The position numbers and the translations under genes are program-made. The notes below the pieces were generated by a model that saw only the letters and a program-made list of their open reading frames with translations, had not been told where the DNA came from and did no database searches. DNA of 64,000 nt from Amphimedon queenslandica (taxonomy: Eukaryota; Porifera; Demospongiae; Haplosclerida; Niphatidae), in contig NW_003546264.1 of assembly GCF_000090795.2 (NCBI RefSeq), forward strand, positions 264,191-328,190. The letters run 5' to 3'. Shown here piece by piece: positions 1 through 14,699 of this stretch; within the stretch, counting starts at the first letter, position 1; each line of letters opens with the position of its first letter.

Positions 1-528
1 TGTCTGTCTTTGATGATTGCATCACAAGTTGGTCTGGAAGTGAAAGTATGTACAAATCTATGTATAGTTGAGTAGAGTCAGAACTATAGTGGAGTTACAT
101 AGTTCTGTATCCCATGAAATACAATTTGTACCATTTCTTGTAAGTACATCATTTGTGGAATTTCAGTTGCACTATAGTTTAGTAAAATAAGACTAAAAAT
201 GGCAAGTGATGAAAGAAAAGCTCATGTGTTATTATGGTAACCATTTTGTATAACTTGGCAATGTATTAAAGTTGTGGTTTATACTGATGTGGTGTAATGA
301 TGATGCAACTGCATAGAAACTGATGCTGAATGTGGTTTTATGAGTGTAACTAGGAACTTCTTTCCTCCCGGTAGACTGGTACTTTGTGATGTTTGTTTTT
401 GTGTTTTGACTAACGTTTACTGTTTGTGGTACCTATCAGTTAAAACACACAGTTGTGGGCGACTAGTCGTGGTTTCAACTTATGAGTTCTCTCTGGATCC
501 ATCTCTCTCCTATCTTTATCACCCTCAG

Positions 529-2262
529 GAGAGAAATTGAGACGGAGCGAGCGTTACAAGCTTTGATGCTGCTCGGTAAACATGTCGCAATAATTATATT
601 TTTTATTTTCACTTCTCTTTGATCTATAGGAAACAGGAAAGTGCCCCCATGCTGAGCCAGTAAACATATCTATAAGCTGCTAAAAGCATTAATTGGTACA
701 CCTAGCTATCATTATTATTATTATTATATTTATTATTATTGTTATTAATAGAAATGAGTGTAATGGAATAGAGGTATTGTGTATCACTGATAACAGTTAG
801 GTGAGGTCAGACATGTGCTTAAACTACAGCACTGCTTTATACACAACATAAGAACATGTACATGTATCAGGAAATGTAATAAAAATTGAGAATTCTCTCC
901 TTTTCAATTTTGGCGAAATTTGGCCTGTGACCATGTACTATAGTACAGGGACTTTTGTCCGATTTTTGAGTAACTTTAAAAATTTGTAAAAAATCCAATT
1001 TTGATCGGAATCAGCTCAAACTTTCTACATAACATAAGTACATATATATGCATCAGAAAAAGTAATAAAAATGGAGAATTCTCTCCTTGACATTTTTGGC
1101 CAAATTTGGCCCGTGACCATGTACTATAGTACAGGGACTTTTAACTGATTTTGGAGCAACTTTAAAAATTTGTAAAAAATCCAATTTTGATCAGAATCAG
1201 CTCAAACTTTCTACACAACATAAGTACATGTATATGCATCAGGAAATGTAATAAAAATGAAGAATTCTCTCCTTGACATTTTTGGCAAAATTCGGCCCGT
1301 AACCATGTACTATAGTACAGGGACTTTTAACTGATTTTGGAGCAACTTTAAAAATTTGTAAAAAAATTAATTTTGATCGGAATCAGCTCAAACTTTCTAC
1401 ACAACATAAAAACATGTATATGCATCAGGAAATGTAATAAAAATGGAGAATTCTCTTGAAGCCATTTTTGACAAAAGCCCCTTGTACTATAGTACAGGGA
1501 CTTTTGTCAAATATTAGAGAAACTTCAGTACAATCTATTTTGATACACAGCACAAGAATGTTAATGTGTATAGGTAATAGATTAGATTAATATCCTCTCC
1601 TAGCTGGTCTTTGATTCATGATCTCATGTAAGAAACACATAAAATCATCATAACAAAAATGATGGTTATGGCAACTCTACCTACCATACAGTGAGCTTAA
1701 TCAGATTAGTATGATGCCAGATGACATCATACAATGTCACAGGATATTTTAATTGGATTGTCACAATCTCTGAAGTGGTTATAGTAAGATTTGTATTGTA
1801 GCCCATTTAGTCTACATCATTTGATGTCACTTGCTTTATGTCATTCCATTGTTTTGGTGAAAGCTCTCATTTTCTCTTCCTTTCTCTTCTTATGATAATC
1901 CATTGATCTGTAATGTATTTTTTGTTTCCTTTCTAAATGAAATTCCCTCAACCAATTCAACATGTAATATGTCCTCTCTTAACACAATTATTTCCTTTAT
2001 CAACTAATAACACCTTTTAATATCACTCACTGATACACAACAAGTGGTCAGAGGGTCTACTTGCTTCCACTAAATTAGTCTTTGTGGTTGGCGTATTACA
2101 CAATTAAAAAGATACACTTGATTCATCCAGTGTGATGCTAATGGACTCTTCATGTGTACGATATCTGTTTTTATCAACACAGAGAATTACGAGCATATCA
2201 CAAAGTCTTTGGCTAATAATACACTCACATCAAAGAAGAGGCACGGTGCACTACGGCTATGA
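529..2262 (+). CDS. probable 3' exons of an unidentified gene (partial)
   Basis: Two segments look like coding exons. The first (529-575) follows a good polypyrimidine tract ending CCCTCAG, and reads REIETERALQALMLL before a GTAAAC donor in phase 1. The second (2183-2262) follows ATCAACACAG, continues in the matching phase and reads ENYEHITKSLANN and on to a TGA at 2260-2262. The predicted tail is charged and helical. An alternative last exon at 630-655 ends NRKVPPC. Positions 1-45, followed by GTATGT, may be an upstream exon, but its phase does not match directly, so an exon is missing or it is unrelated. The rest of the gene lies outside the window. The intron 576-2182 would contain the 186-bp repeat array. 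I do not recognise the family, and the model rests only on splice signals and phase. Confidence 0.3.
885..1545 (+). repeat. tandem array of the 177-186 bp repeat, four copies
   Basis: The core CATGTACTATAGTACAGGG occurs at 931, 1117 and 1303, spaced exactly 186 bp, with a fourth diverged copy near 1481 (177 bp on). Units share AACTTTCTACACAACATAAG, an AATGTAATAAAAATGGAGAA block and an AT-rich block ending TTTTGATCAGAATCAGCTC. The palindrome TGTACTATAGTACA is intact in each. This is the same family seen at 21.6-23.1, 31.2, 36.6, 42.4-43.9 and 52.3-53.5 kb. Confidence 0.9.
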
Positions 2263-3341
2263 TTGTCCGTCATTCTTATGTATTAGTTTGGATAAGTAAT
2301 ACATATTTATCTTTGTGGTACATTTCATTGCTCTTGTATCACTGCTTCTCCCACATTTTCCTGTAATCATTTCACAGTTGCTAAATTAATACCCCTACTC
2401 CTCTCTTTTCTCTCTCTCTCTTTCTCTCTTTCTCTCCCCTCTCTCTCTCTTCTCAATGATATATTATTCATTGTACCCACAGTCAATAGCAACCAACAAG
2501 AAGAAGAATCACTTGAGCTGCCAAACAATGTCAAAATATGCCCACATTCCATGCATGCCACTACAAACAAGGTTCCATGGTAACGCAATTAGCCTTGTTA
2601 CTGGGCGCGGCCACTATACTGTGCACGTAGACTAACGAATTATAATAAGTACATGACATGTACTAGTTTATGGCGTAATCTTTATTTAGTGGGTAAAGCA
2701 CGCAAGAAGACAAAGAGTGAAAGGAGGAATATCGTATGGTGACTGCCACATTTTTGATACTAATCTCATTAAAATACTTCTCTATAAAGAAAGTAATCCC
2801 AGTCAGGTTTGATTATAACATTATAGTCTGAAGTGAAACCCGATAGAGTTCGTGGGACTACGAATTCACCAAGTCTTTATATGGTAAACAATGCAGGCTT
2901 TGTTTTATTAATGAATTCTTATCCACATTAGTGTCCTATCAACAATGATACTTGTTTGGATATTCTGTCAGTTCCTAACGGTGTCATATTCTGTTGCGAA
3001 TTTGTGGAAGTCACATATAGTCCTTCAAAGATGGGCTATATCCACCATGGAACTTTGTTAGTGTTTAAATATTTATTATTATTATACTTGTGCTTCTGAA
3101 TATTGCACATATCATAAGTTGAAGGAATGAACACAAAAAGAGAAAGAGAGAGAATCTGTACAATGTCACATAGTGCATGGAGTGAGTGAGTGGATAATAA
3201 CACAATGAGGACCTGATATAGAGTATATATTATCAGAGATAAAAGGAGAAAAATATGATCAATGGAAAAGAGAGAGAAAGGGAGCAGGATGATCAAGTGT
3301 GTGTATGCGTTAAATTGTCTCTCTTATAAAAGTTCTAGTCT
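2263..3341. other. intergenic, nothing recognised
   Basis: AT-rich sequence with a CT-rich microsatellite near 2400-2455 and a GA-rich patch near 3137-3155. I see no supported exon on either strand. The short reading frames here are low-complexity or unsupported by splice signals. Confidence 0.5.
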
Positions 3342-5271
3342 CTAAACAACAGGTGGCACTACCATGGACATTGGTACGAACCCACAGCTATCAGTACGCG
3401 GGCAGTAAACCCATATCCTCTCAAGCCCGTTTTGACTTAGTACGTCAGCTAGTAGGGTCTCAGCAAACTCGACTGAGAGTTCATCATCAATGACTGCTTC
3501 ATAGTCCATTAACACGATCAGCTTAGTCCCAATCTTCTTAATCTCTTCTTTGTCCATTGACGTAGGGTCGGTCGAACGGACAGCAGCCAGTTGCTTGAAT
3601 CGGTCCCTGGCCGTGTTCTTCATGTTCCTGTGGTGCTGATGGTGACGGGAGTAGTGGTGGGCGGGGTGCTGTCGCCGTGACGACACGTGCTCGACAGATG
3701 GATAATGGTGACGTCTCGCTCGGCTTGTTTCAAAGTCAGGGCTTGATAGAGCTAGAGAGAGAGAGAGAGAAAAGTTAACGACAGTTTCGCAAACATCAAC
3801 AACATGGACTAAGTCATCAGACAAAACATTGCAAGTTTACAGAATCACATGTCTAAACTCTAATCAGCAAAGGAAGGAGCAGAAACATTTTACTAAATTG
3901 CTGATCTGTTTGATAAAAATTGCTGAGTATGGGAAAGCACTGATTTAATGTTGTTTCTAGCTGGTTGAGGTATAGTCTTGAATTACATTGGATTGCAATA
4001 ATAATTGAAAGGCGATAAGACACACAGTGTAAACTAAAGGTGGGTCAGTCTGGGCTCAGTTTTGAAAGAAGAAAGGCCCAAGGCAATTTAAATAACAATT
4101 TTGACAGTATATATAATAATATGAATGATAGTAAACAACATGACAGTATTATNNNNNNNNNNNNNNNNNNNNAAATCGTGTATGACAACAAGCTCCTCTA
4201 TAAATTCCTTTCCAAACGAGTCGACGGAAGGTTTTAAAGTAGTGGGTCGATACCTTGAAGGAGCCGATCTTGCTTGACTGTGGTAGTAAGCTGATCCTTC
4301 GACTGCTGACATGTAGCCTGAATCAAACACTCTATCCACATGTGCTTGTACTGGTGATCCACTCCCTACTCGCCTGCAACTGGTGTTGATGGTGTAAGAC
4401 TGAGGAGAAGGAGCAGGCCCATGGCGGGAAGGATGCCTAAATTGAGGCTGGGGTGGAAAGGGAAAGCTGGTTGCATCCGTGTCATATCCAGAGACATATG
4501 GCTCGTCAACTCGAGCTATCTCTGGCTCGCTCTGGTAGCCATTGTACTTCCTAGAAGGACGCACGTAAGAGAAAGGGATAAAGCCAGAGCTGCCATGCTT
4601 TGTGACGGCAAAGACCCAGTCATGGTTCCTGTACATGACCCGCACTCGCTGTCCCTTGCGGACAGAAAGCTCCTCGTTACAGCCGGGAGAGTAATCCCTC
4701 ACTGCTGTCATCCTCAGGTTTGCTGGTCGGTCCTTGGTAGCTCTAGCTAGTATCTGTGTCTCGAATCCACCAGCATAGCTGCCATAGCCGCCATACTCTG
4801 ACTGGTAGCCGCTTCCACCGTAAGAAGGAGTTGGAGGAGGAGGCACTCCTCTACAGCAGGCACCACTAGAAGAAGAGGCCCCGCAGTTGTTGCATTGTTG
4901 GGGTACAACTACAGCTCTTATGTCTCCATGATGGCTGTAAGCTGAGCGGAGAGGCTGCTGGGGGCTCCCTGAAGACATTGAGCTCCTTGGGCTGATGCTG
5001 CTGGGCCTCCCCGAGATGCTTTGGGATCGAGTGGTGTCGACCATTAGTGAGCTAGGAAGAATGTCCTGGAACTGTGATCCAGCCAACTTCTTGTCTTTCT
5101 TTTTCTCACCTATAACGAGAGAGTCAGTAGTGATTATCAATCAATGAAATGATACTCCATATGCTAATAGCAACACTATAATCCGTATCTCTCTCTCCTT
5201 GCGTTCTTACCTTTCTTCTTTGGTTTTTGAAATGGAGCTGGACATAAAGCAATCCTCAATATCTGAGACAT
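3342..5271 (-). CDS. adaptor protein with three SH3 domains (Dlish-like), interrupted by a gap
   Basis: Exon 1 (5271-5211) starts MSQILRIALCPAP and joins in frame to exon 2 (5109 down to the N run at 4172). Exon 2 carries low-complexity Ser/Pro/Gly sequence and a first SH3 domain (NLRMTAVRDYSPG through WVFAVTKHGSSGFIPFSYV). A second SH3 domain begins with EELVVIHD and is cut by the 20-N gap at 4153-4172. The last exon (3751-3342) carries His/Arg-rich sequence and a third SH3-like domain, LIVLMDYEAVIDDELSV to GFVPMSMVVP, ending TAG. Three SH3 domains with a long basic spacer resemble Drosophila Dlish, which links Fat signalling to Dachs; that assignment comes from memory of the family. Adaptors of this type bind proline-rich partners at the cell cortex. 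The rest of SH3-2 is not visible in 3752-4152, so the gap must hide more than 20 bases. Confidence 0.75.
4153..4172. other. assembly gap (20 N)
   Basis: A run of 20 N interrupts the second SH3 domain of the adaptor gene. The missing coding part needs about 130 bases, so 20 is likely a placeholder length. Confidence 0.95.
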
Positions 5272-7779
5272 CTCTGCTTCTTTTTCCCTGAAGTGTCACT
5301 TATCTCTTAAACTGCTAACTCGCGAAATAAACTTCTGAACTTGAGGACTGCTCCGCGGACTGCTCTTTTTATACTCTGCTGCCTTTCCCACCGAACCCCG
5401 GGAGTGAGTATGCCCGCGAAGTTCAATTTCATCGGTACATCAAAGGGAGTAGGTTTACAATAAAATCCTTTGAAGTTATCGGTAGCGACAGGCAGACAAG
5501 TCCACACTCTGTATAGTGAACAAAAGATCAGATCTGATAGGAGAAAGAGCACACAGGCCCCATTCAAGCAAAGGAAGTACTAACATACCCTGTAATGTTA
5601 CCAACATCTTTTCTAAAAACTCATTATGAAATGATACGTAACAGCATTTAAAACGTGTATTATAAATAAAAGAATTTAACGAGTGATTTGCATGTATTTA
5701 TATAAAGAAGGTCTCTCTTTAAATTCAAAGGAGGAGGTGCTCATATAAGATACATGTACATGTATTGCGCTAATTGCAGCCAGTTAATAAGGATTGTGCT
5801 TATTCCTGCTCCATCGCTAAATATGAAGTATTTTATTCTTGTTGATGACGCATCAATGGTTGTGATGATTGTCTCTACTATCAGTTGCCAATTGTCCTTT
5901 TTACCATCGAAAGACTTCAATCCATTGAGAAGGGAGACTTGTGAAGAAATGAATGAGTTTTAGCACAGAGGAAGAGAAAGGGCTACAACTCAAGGACGTC
6001 TTACGTATAACGTTAAAGTTTAATCATAAAGGTTCTCTTATAATAACCGTACAGGGTTTCTTAAAAGCATGTCCTCTCAGAGTAGGTGTTATAGTAAAGT
6101 AATTATAGAAAAATTGATGACAAGTACATGTACATGTGCATGTACATGTGCATGTAGGATGAATGACCTTTGGACTAAAGTACAAGTTAGGTCTTGTACC
6201 ACATGAATCAAGGACCTATAATTATATTATCAATGCATGTAGATCTTTCCCTGTGTAGCCATACTGTTGAGCCAAGGGTACACTCAATTGGTTGTGAACT
6301 TACTTGAATTATTAACTTGATACAGTGAGCTTCTTTGAACCTTTCTTTATCTGTTTGTACTTGTTCCAAGCCGACAAACACATGTTTAGTAACTATAGAG
6401 AAAGAAAGGGAGAGAGAAGAAGGGATAAGATATTTGCGGCTTAAGATGAATAAACAATGGGAAACAATGGCACAGACAATGCTTTATTTACATAACCAAG
6501 ACCAAAATAACAATCTAAATTCTCCCTTCAAGTCTAACATACTATCAGCCCTTTACAACCCTTGTATTCTTCTTGATAAAATGACAATAGCATATTTTAT
6601 AATAAGAAGGAGACAACAGATGTGGCCTATATATGTATACACTACAAAAGGCACACTACACACTATGACTTGTCATTGAATGAAGGACAAGAGACAAAAA
6701 GACCACAGTCACCACTAATGTGTGTGGAAGCAGGTAACCAGTCCCCTATTCAGTATTGTTACTGTGGTAGACTAGTGGGTTAGACAGTCTGTGGTGGTGG
6801 TGGTGATATATCAACCAATATATCAGGAGTCACTGACTCTGTGTGTCTATTGTTTGATTTTGAAATAAAGTTTGGGAATGTCAGATTTAAGGAGCCCTAC
6901 ATGTAGGCTAAATATGAGAGGCCAAAGCTGAAATTGGGAGACCTAGACCAAATATGGAATATTCAATAGAGTGTTTGAGAGAGGGAGAGAGGGAGAGAGA
7001 GAGGGAGAGAGAGAGGGAGAAAGAGAGAGAGAGAGGGAGAGAGAGAGAGGGAGAGAAAGAGAGAGGCTTGATTCGTGTGAAAACTAACACAAAGGGAACC
7101 TAATAAATTCATCTCATTAACAATGGATGGTGCAAATATATTAATGAAGAGAAGGAGAGATGATGGCAGAGAGAGAGAGAGAGAGGCGATCAGAAACAAA
7201 GTGTCCCTTTTGGCTCTAGGGGCATATTGGCTCAACCAATTTAAAAGATAAAGGTAATTAATTGGCAACAACCTTCTTTTGCAGCCGTTTCGACACATGC
7301 ACAACAAACAGCCCGTTACCATAGAAATGCCAATGTGCCCCGGCAACGAGTTACCGTGGTTACCATCTCCTTGTAGCTGTTAGGTAAAACAAAGCTAAGA
7401 AGGGCGATCTCGTGTTATCATAATTAACTATATAGAGTGACGCCTGTTTTGGCAAATTTCAATCATTTTACAATTATTGCATCATGAAGCATAATAATGT
7501 GTGGACTGGATTGAGAGCCATTGCCACATTTACATTTTATCACATTTTGTGACACCTTCCCTCCCTCCCTCCCTCTCTCCCTCTCTCTCTCTCTATTGTT
7601 TAGCCAGCTGCTGCATGTGCACATGCCTCCATCACAACAACTGATAAACAAACTTTATATTCTGTAATGAAAACATAAACCAAACCGGCAGCTGAAGTAA
7701 ACTCTCTCTCTCTCGCTAGGCGATCAAAGAAATAACAAATGAAAACAGACACAATTAGATATAAACATGGACTTTATAA

Positions 7780-7816
<37 letters not shown>

Positions 7817-8639
7817 TGAGAAGTAGTGGGTATTAGAATCTGATTGATAAGTAGCTGCCAGTAAGTTAAAGCTAATGATAATTGTGTGAAGACATTGGCA
7901 CTTATTTCAAGTGATGAAGGATGAAAGAAAGGTATCCTTCTTTTCATCTCTTGTTCACAAGTCGGATAAGAATTAGCTCAAAACTTTCTTCACTTTTTAT
8001 CAATGAGGAACTCTCTCCCTCTCACAGGAAAAAGGGAAACCAAAACCAGTTAATGAATGAACAAGCTATACACAGAGACAAGGATACATAGAGCATGTTT
8101 ATAATGAAGAAAGAGACACAAAACAGTATATTATAAACATGTACATACTTGTATGCCTCACATACATGTAGCAACAGTTGCAGTGATATGGATACTCTTT
8201 TAATGTCATTTCTGGCAGTGTAGCAATCCTGTCTGCCATGCTTTCCCTTTGATCAGAGACAGTGCGAACCAAAAATCAATAACATAGAATATTTAATGAT
8301 AGACCAGCTGCTCCAATATATTCCCATGACAACAGTAAAGCAATGTACAGTCTCATTACAAAGAGGCTGGCTCTCCTACCTTCCTTTAAGCTCACTCACT
8401 CATGTAATACAGTACATAATGTTAACATGCCAGCCAACACTTGTACATGATCCCCAGTGGCATTAAGAAATGTCTATGGGAGCTACATTGTAGTATAGCA
8501 TTATTTAATAATGGCTTATCATTGGAAGGGAAGGAGGGAGGGCTACATGTACATGGTTAGACGTTAATCTTGTAAAGACATTATTCTCTAATTATATTAA
8601 TAATGTGAAGCTAGTACAAGCTATGGCACACTAGGAACA

Positions 8640-8880
8640 GACTATTGGGTGTGTAGATAAGACATGTAGCATCTATAATGAGGACACCTTTATAATGAGG
8701 GGATTTGTAATGTCCCAATTGGTATAAGCCTATACAAAAGTACCTCTGAAATGAGGACACCTCTGTATTAAGGACAGGTAGTGTGGGCTTAATGGTGTCC
8801 TTAATAAAGAGGCTACACTGTACATGTATTAAGGACAGGTAGTGTGGGCCCAATGGTGTCCTTAGTAAAGAGGCTACAAT
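8640..8880 (-). repeat. two copies of the 61-bp minisatellite plus flanking related sequence
   Basis: The motif ATTAAGGACAGGTAGTGTGGG followed by TGGTGTCCTTA and AAAGAGGCTACA appears twice (about 8767-8825 and 8827-8878), in reverse orientation to the array at 17.9 kb. The preceding GTACCTCTGAAATGAGGACA block is found again at 45.97 kb. The larger unit is therefore a dispersed element. Confidence 0.8.
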
Positions 8881-9695
8881 ACTGATGGCTGCCCACTAGT
8901 GGTGTGTACATGTTGAGACTGTAGCTTAAGGTCAAATAAAATGACTCAAAAAGGCAATAATTCCATTAGGAGAGGAACTGACACACAACACAAACACACA
9001 CACACAATTCAATTTGTCTTGATACTCAATAGAAGGTCCTGATGCTATTAAAGAAAGGATATGTCTTCCAACAATCAAACAATAACAATAAAGGAGACTG
9101 ATATCAAATAGAGGCTATATTAGGACTGAGGGAGGAGAATAGGGTGGAATAGTGTGGTGAAGGAACAAGACCCTCTTCCTACTAATCAAAATAAACAAAG
9201 TGGAGGATGAGTGAATAGTATTAGGTATAAATCATGACGTACATGTACACGTATGCGATGCAGGGGGTCGGGGGCGTGGTATTTTAATGTATATACGTAC
9301 ACATATCAATTTGTGATTTCACAGCATTTAAAATAAAAATAAAATTAACATAATAAATTACAATGATAATAATAATGATAATAATGTATATGTATATCGC
9401 CATTAGCTCAGATGTAGCTGGACAAAGAAGCAAATACGTAATAAATAATAATTAATTGGCACTCGTTTCGAAAATAAATATTATATTTAAAACGTTCAAT
9501 TATTAATAGGGCGATAAACAACAGCTGGAGGTAATAATGGTGATATCATGCAGTTCAGAGAATAGAGTGTGTGGTCAATTGTGACGGTAATGGGTAATCA
9601 CCAGTCAGACACAGCCTGTGTGTAAACTAAGGGATACAACATACCATAAAATAATAATAATAATAATAACGTAATATTGTGCAGCTGTAAAAAGG

Positions 9696-9732
<37 letters not shown>

Positions 9733-11112
9733 CCATTAGTCATGCATGCATAGTATAATAATTCGAATTATAAAACAGAAAATGAAATAAATACATTATT
9801 CCTAATATAAATACACACAAGCAATACATCATTATATACACAGTTATACAGCCGTGCATGGGATAAGAACACAGTATAAATACACTAATCCAATCAGACA
9901 AACAATGCCAGCCATTACAGAGAAGGCGTGGGTAAGTCTCAGATAATTAAATAAACTAATAAAAAGGAGGGAAATGGCAATCCAAGACCAGCTGCCTAAG
10001 GGCAAGGATTGATAATATCATTAATGGACACACAAGTATAGACATTATGAAATTAATAGTTACAGGCTTAGAGTACAGATAAGCATATTTAGACAATAAA
10101 ATTTAAGCACTTTTATACACATGAGCAGGAATAATAGTGGGGACCAGTAAATCCCCAAAATCACTACACCTTTACCACAGGTAGACAGACAGGTACTTGT
10201 ACATGTACTTGTAATTAATCCCAGTTTAGCCAAAGGCACATTTGATCAAAATATGGTCTACTGGCCATGTGTACAGTACATTATGTGTGTAGAGTGTTGT
10301 AGAGGGAGGGAGGGAGGGGGTTATGTCAAAGTGGCTATGAGTAATTAGCCATTAGTCTATTGGCTTGCTTTGTAGTTCTCTCTGTCGGTTCAAGCTGACC
10401 TCGCTCTTCAAAAAGGTTTATCATTTGGCAGCTGCTACAAAGCAAGAGGCTGCTACTAATAATGTCATGAATGATTAACTATGAAATGTAATACTTTTAC
10501 TATGAAATACTCCCTTCTCCCTCTCTTTCTCTCTCTCCTTTCTCCCTCTCTCTGTCTCTCCTTTCTCCCTCTCTCTGTCTCTCTTTCTCCCTCCCTCCCT
10601 CTCCCTCTTGACTAATAGAAAATAAGATTGTTCATTTACAAGCCAAAGTCTAACCTATCTATAGGAAAAATGTTGTAAACTATTGACCTCGTCTCCATTA
10701 CTACAGCCAAACTTTCCTTTCATCTGACTCCCCATAGACAAATACAGAAATCATACACAAACACTGATGGACATATATAGAGTATGTACTGCTAATATTA
10801 ATTTTTTTAGATATTTATTTTTTAATTTCCTTTCAGACAGTCTGCAAGATACATGATGATAAATATTAAAAATAATAGAAAATAAATGTACATATACATG
10901 TATACTTGCATAATACGATCTATCAGGAAGTTTTTCGTGACTTTTAATTTGCTAAAACGTCACAATAATAATAATAATAATAATATTAACAGATAAAAGA
11001 AAACAATAACAATATTGTAGTATGCAGCAACAGTGACGCCAACATGTAAACAATAATTGGTGAATATTTGGAAAGTATCCAAATACCATTGAACAAGGAA
11101 CCGTTACCATCG

Positions 11113-11148
<36 letters not shown>

Positions 11149-11814
11149 CAACAAAGCAGAACTATACAATCATATATGTACAAGTGTAACTTGTAAATTG
11201 CTGGAGACATAAACCATTCATGCAGTGTTGTAAAGTATTATTGCTAAAGTAAAAAATAACTCAACTGAATAGTACATGTACATGTACATCTGCCTTATAG
11301 CAATCAAAGACTTCAAATTTAAAAGGTCTAATTTAGATAAAAGCTACAAATACAGTACATACACACACACAGACATACCATGATAATAATAATAGTCATA
11401 AACAATGACATTCTTCAGTTATTAGGTTGTGCATATTTTAAATTTGTAGTCACCAGTACCTCAAAGCTAGCGGCTGCCGATAAAAGGTTTAAACGAGGCA
11501 GGTACACATACACGTACACGTAGGAGTTTACTCATTTATTTACTACAAGACTGGGTAAAGAGATAAAACTTTATGGAATTAACAAAATGAACACACACAC
11601 ACACATGTACCTGTATGTACATGTACTGTATTTAATATTAGTGAAATATTTAAGGGATAGATTAAATGTGTGTGTGAAAGAGAGAGGGAGAATTTTATAA
11701 ATTGTGAAAATAGAATGTCCCTTACATAACCAGAACATATGTTAATCAGCTGATTATTGTGCTGTCAGACAGGATACTGATCAACTTGACTACAACAGAA
11801 ATCCACCTTATGTA

Positions 11815-12065
11815 CATATACTTATGCTGCGTAAAAAGTTTGAGATGATTCCGACTTTGATTTTTCAAGTTATGGCCACTTTTTAAAAGTAGTGAAGTTT
11901 TGGAAAAAAGCAAAGACTATAGTCCATGGTTTTTTCCAAAAAATGGCTCCAAAATCATCCCTAATTTTTATTACATTTTCTGATACATATTGATGTACTT
12001 ATGCTATGTAGAAAGTTTGAGCCAATTCCAACTTCAATTTTTAAAGTTATGACCATTTTAATAAA
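11815..12065 (-). repeat. 178-bp family repeat, about 1.4 copies, diverged
   Basis: The segment contains AGAAAGTTTGAG, ATGGTTTTTTCCAAAAAATGG and TTTTTATTACATTTTCTGAT in the order seen in the RhoBTB intron array. The centre reads GACTATAGTCCATGG, which retains CTATAG but not the full palindrome. Confidence 0.8.
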
Positions 12066-14699
12066 TACAAATTGATATACAAAAGTGGACATGCAGATCT
12101 GGATTCTGCAGTCCACTGTGTACTGGAACATGCAATGAATACTGTGTATTGCAACACTGGCAAGCAAAAAAATAATAAAATAATAACAATAATAATACAA
12201 GCTGATGTAAGGTTTGTAAGCATACAGAATGCTAGCTGTCATTATTAACATTAAGGATAAGCAAAAATACTGCTAATCAAGAATGATGGGGAAAGAAAGA
12301 GGGGAGAGGGTGGGAGGGGGATGTATAAGTGTGTGAAAGAGGAAGAGGGAGAGAGAGAGTAAGCGATGATAGTAAATGATAATGACAGGAAGTGATGATA
12401 GAACAAAGAAATGGAAGATTATATCCCACAAGACATGCAGACATCCCCAAAACATATCAGAAGAAGAAAAATCGCCTCCAAAATAACAAAAAGCAATCAT
12501 AATTTTAAAAAGCAATGAATCAAGACTTAAATGCATAAATCAAATAGACTAGATCAAGAGTGATAAAGTACATGAACTACATGAACTGAGTGTAGTAATT
12601 CGTAATAGACTGACAATGGAAAGGAAATGTACTTACTGGTGGAGTAAAAGTAAACAACTGATGTAATACATGCCAGACCAAACAGATCAACACAATGAAA
12701 GTACAGTCTCTGTTATACAGAGGTGTCCTTTATGTGGAGGTTATTTTATACAGTAAGGAATGTAATTGGTACACTAGGTGCTGCCCGTTAAATGGAGGTG
12801 TGCGCTATAGAGAGTGTCCATTAAGAGAGGCTATATTAGTTAATTCACAATTCACTCTCAATCCTGGCCCTGGCCCATTGTTTATAGGGCAAAGTTTATC
12901 TTGGACCCAAAAGACACTATGACAGGCAGAGCAGGAGATAAAAGACACCACTAGGCCTACCCAGACAACCAAACCAGCCCACAAGGAGACCATTAGATAC
13001 AGCAGCAGGAGAGGGAAAGAGGGAGGGATGGCATCCAGATTATAATAACACTGGACACCTCAATAAAGGAGAGGCAGAGGTTCAAACAGTCTCTTATAAC
13101 AACCATTCTAGGACAATTGGGCTACAAGTTTAAATGTATTTCTGGGTCAAAAATGAATAACTATGTAGTTGTATATGAGTCATAAATACAGTAAAGGTGT
13201 TTAGATGTATACATCAATGACATACATGTACAAGTAATATTGAAAGAGAAAGAGAGATAAGAAGATTCCTGTACATGTAGTATTAAAGTTACTACTCCTG
13301 CTATTAAGAATATATTAATGTAGATGTTTGTGGGTTGAGCATCAGCCAAACAGAAGTGTCCCTTTTCTTTAAGGATTGGCTTTGTACACATAAAGGAGTA
13401 GTGTGTGGTTTTGGCAGTGAATGAAGTTCTCATAGTCTAGCAACCTTTCATCTTATACCATCAGAAAGAGAGAGGAAAGACACAATACTGAGAACCCTGT
13501 ACTGTTTATACATGCACATTATACCTTGTATGTGTAGTATTAAGACTGAGAGTATAATAAACAGGACAATATGGCTCCTAGCTGTTACTTAGAAATTCAA
13601 AAACCAACCACCTGCTATTGGAATATGGCTTAATTTACAGAAAATAAATTTATGTGAAGAATTCAAAGCATGGAGAAGAATAATAAGTTATACAAGCAAA
13701 AATAGTTTGTACTCCATTCCTCTAAGTCATTACTCAGAAATATGCCCTTGAGGAGACTAAAGAGGAAGAGTTCAAAGGCTATGGCTATAGTATTAAAGAT
13801 ACTTGGACATACACAATTGCTAAACAAGCAGATAAAAGAAAGAACTGGATGTGTGTATACTTGAAGGATAAGTCACTCCTGGGAAGGAGGAGGGGCCAGC
13901 CTCTTTTAAACTAGTCCTATCAAAAGTGCACTTTATATAAACTATTGGTTATACACAGCTGGTCTGTGAGTGCATTAATTGTAATGGAATTATGCTAATG
14001 GAACAATAATAACAAGAAGATGAATATAAAGCAGTTTAAGTGAACTTAAAAGAACTACTTATAATACGGTACATGTGTCAATAATTAATGTTAGACCTCC
14101 ATACATGTAGGTAGGTATACATTTAACGTAAGCAGCTGCAATAGAAATTGAACCCGGCCGCTATAATGTTTATAATAGTCAAGATACACTGTACACAAGT
14201 ACCAGTGCAGGCGGCATGTGAAAGATCAAAGGAGATTTATCAAAGCATCTTTATCATAACATAATACAATATATACACACACACACACAGTGAATAACCT
14301 AGCACTGGAAACCATAACATATACAAAGAGGGAGAGAGAGAGAGAGAGAGAACTTTGCATCCATACAGTGTACATGTATACTAATGTATTATACAAGAAA
14401 GAAATGTCAATTAAATAGAAAAAATGCATGTCATATATCAATTAGAAAGGAATTAAGACACAAAGAGAGAGAGACATACAAGTACAAGTACATTATAATT
14501 ATACTTTCATTCATTCATGACATTCACTGTATACCTCAGTGAGACAATAACACGCTAGGAGGTTAATAATGAGGTACTTATTAGCATCAAAGATGTGAGC
14601 AGCGACTAGTAATGAGATAATGGAATGACTTCATGTGAAAGAGTTGGTCACAGGGTTGCATTAGCTGCCCTGTGAAAACATCATTTGTAAACATGACAT

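Noticed and set aside
6908-7346. Leu-Ser or Arg-Glu rich frames over GA/CT runs (also 18943-19182, 37991-38371, 63105-63320)
   Set aside because: They are low-complexity frames through dinucleotide repeats with no domain or splice support.
8100-8235. Frame MADRIATLPEMTLKEYPYH on the minus strand
   Set aside because: About 46 codons with no splice partner, domain or promoter evidence; too weak to call.
11590-11640. Telomere-like or CA-rich arrays as chromosome-end signals
   Set aside because: They are ordinary CA and TACATG microsatellites with no TTAGGG array.
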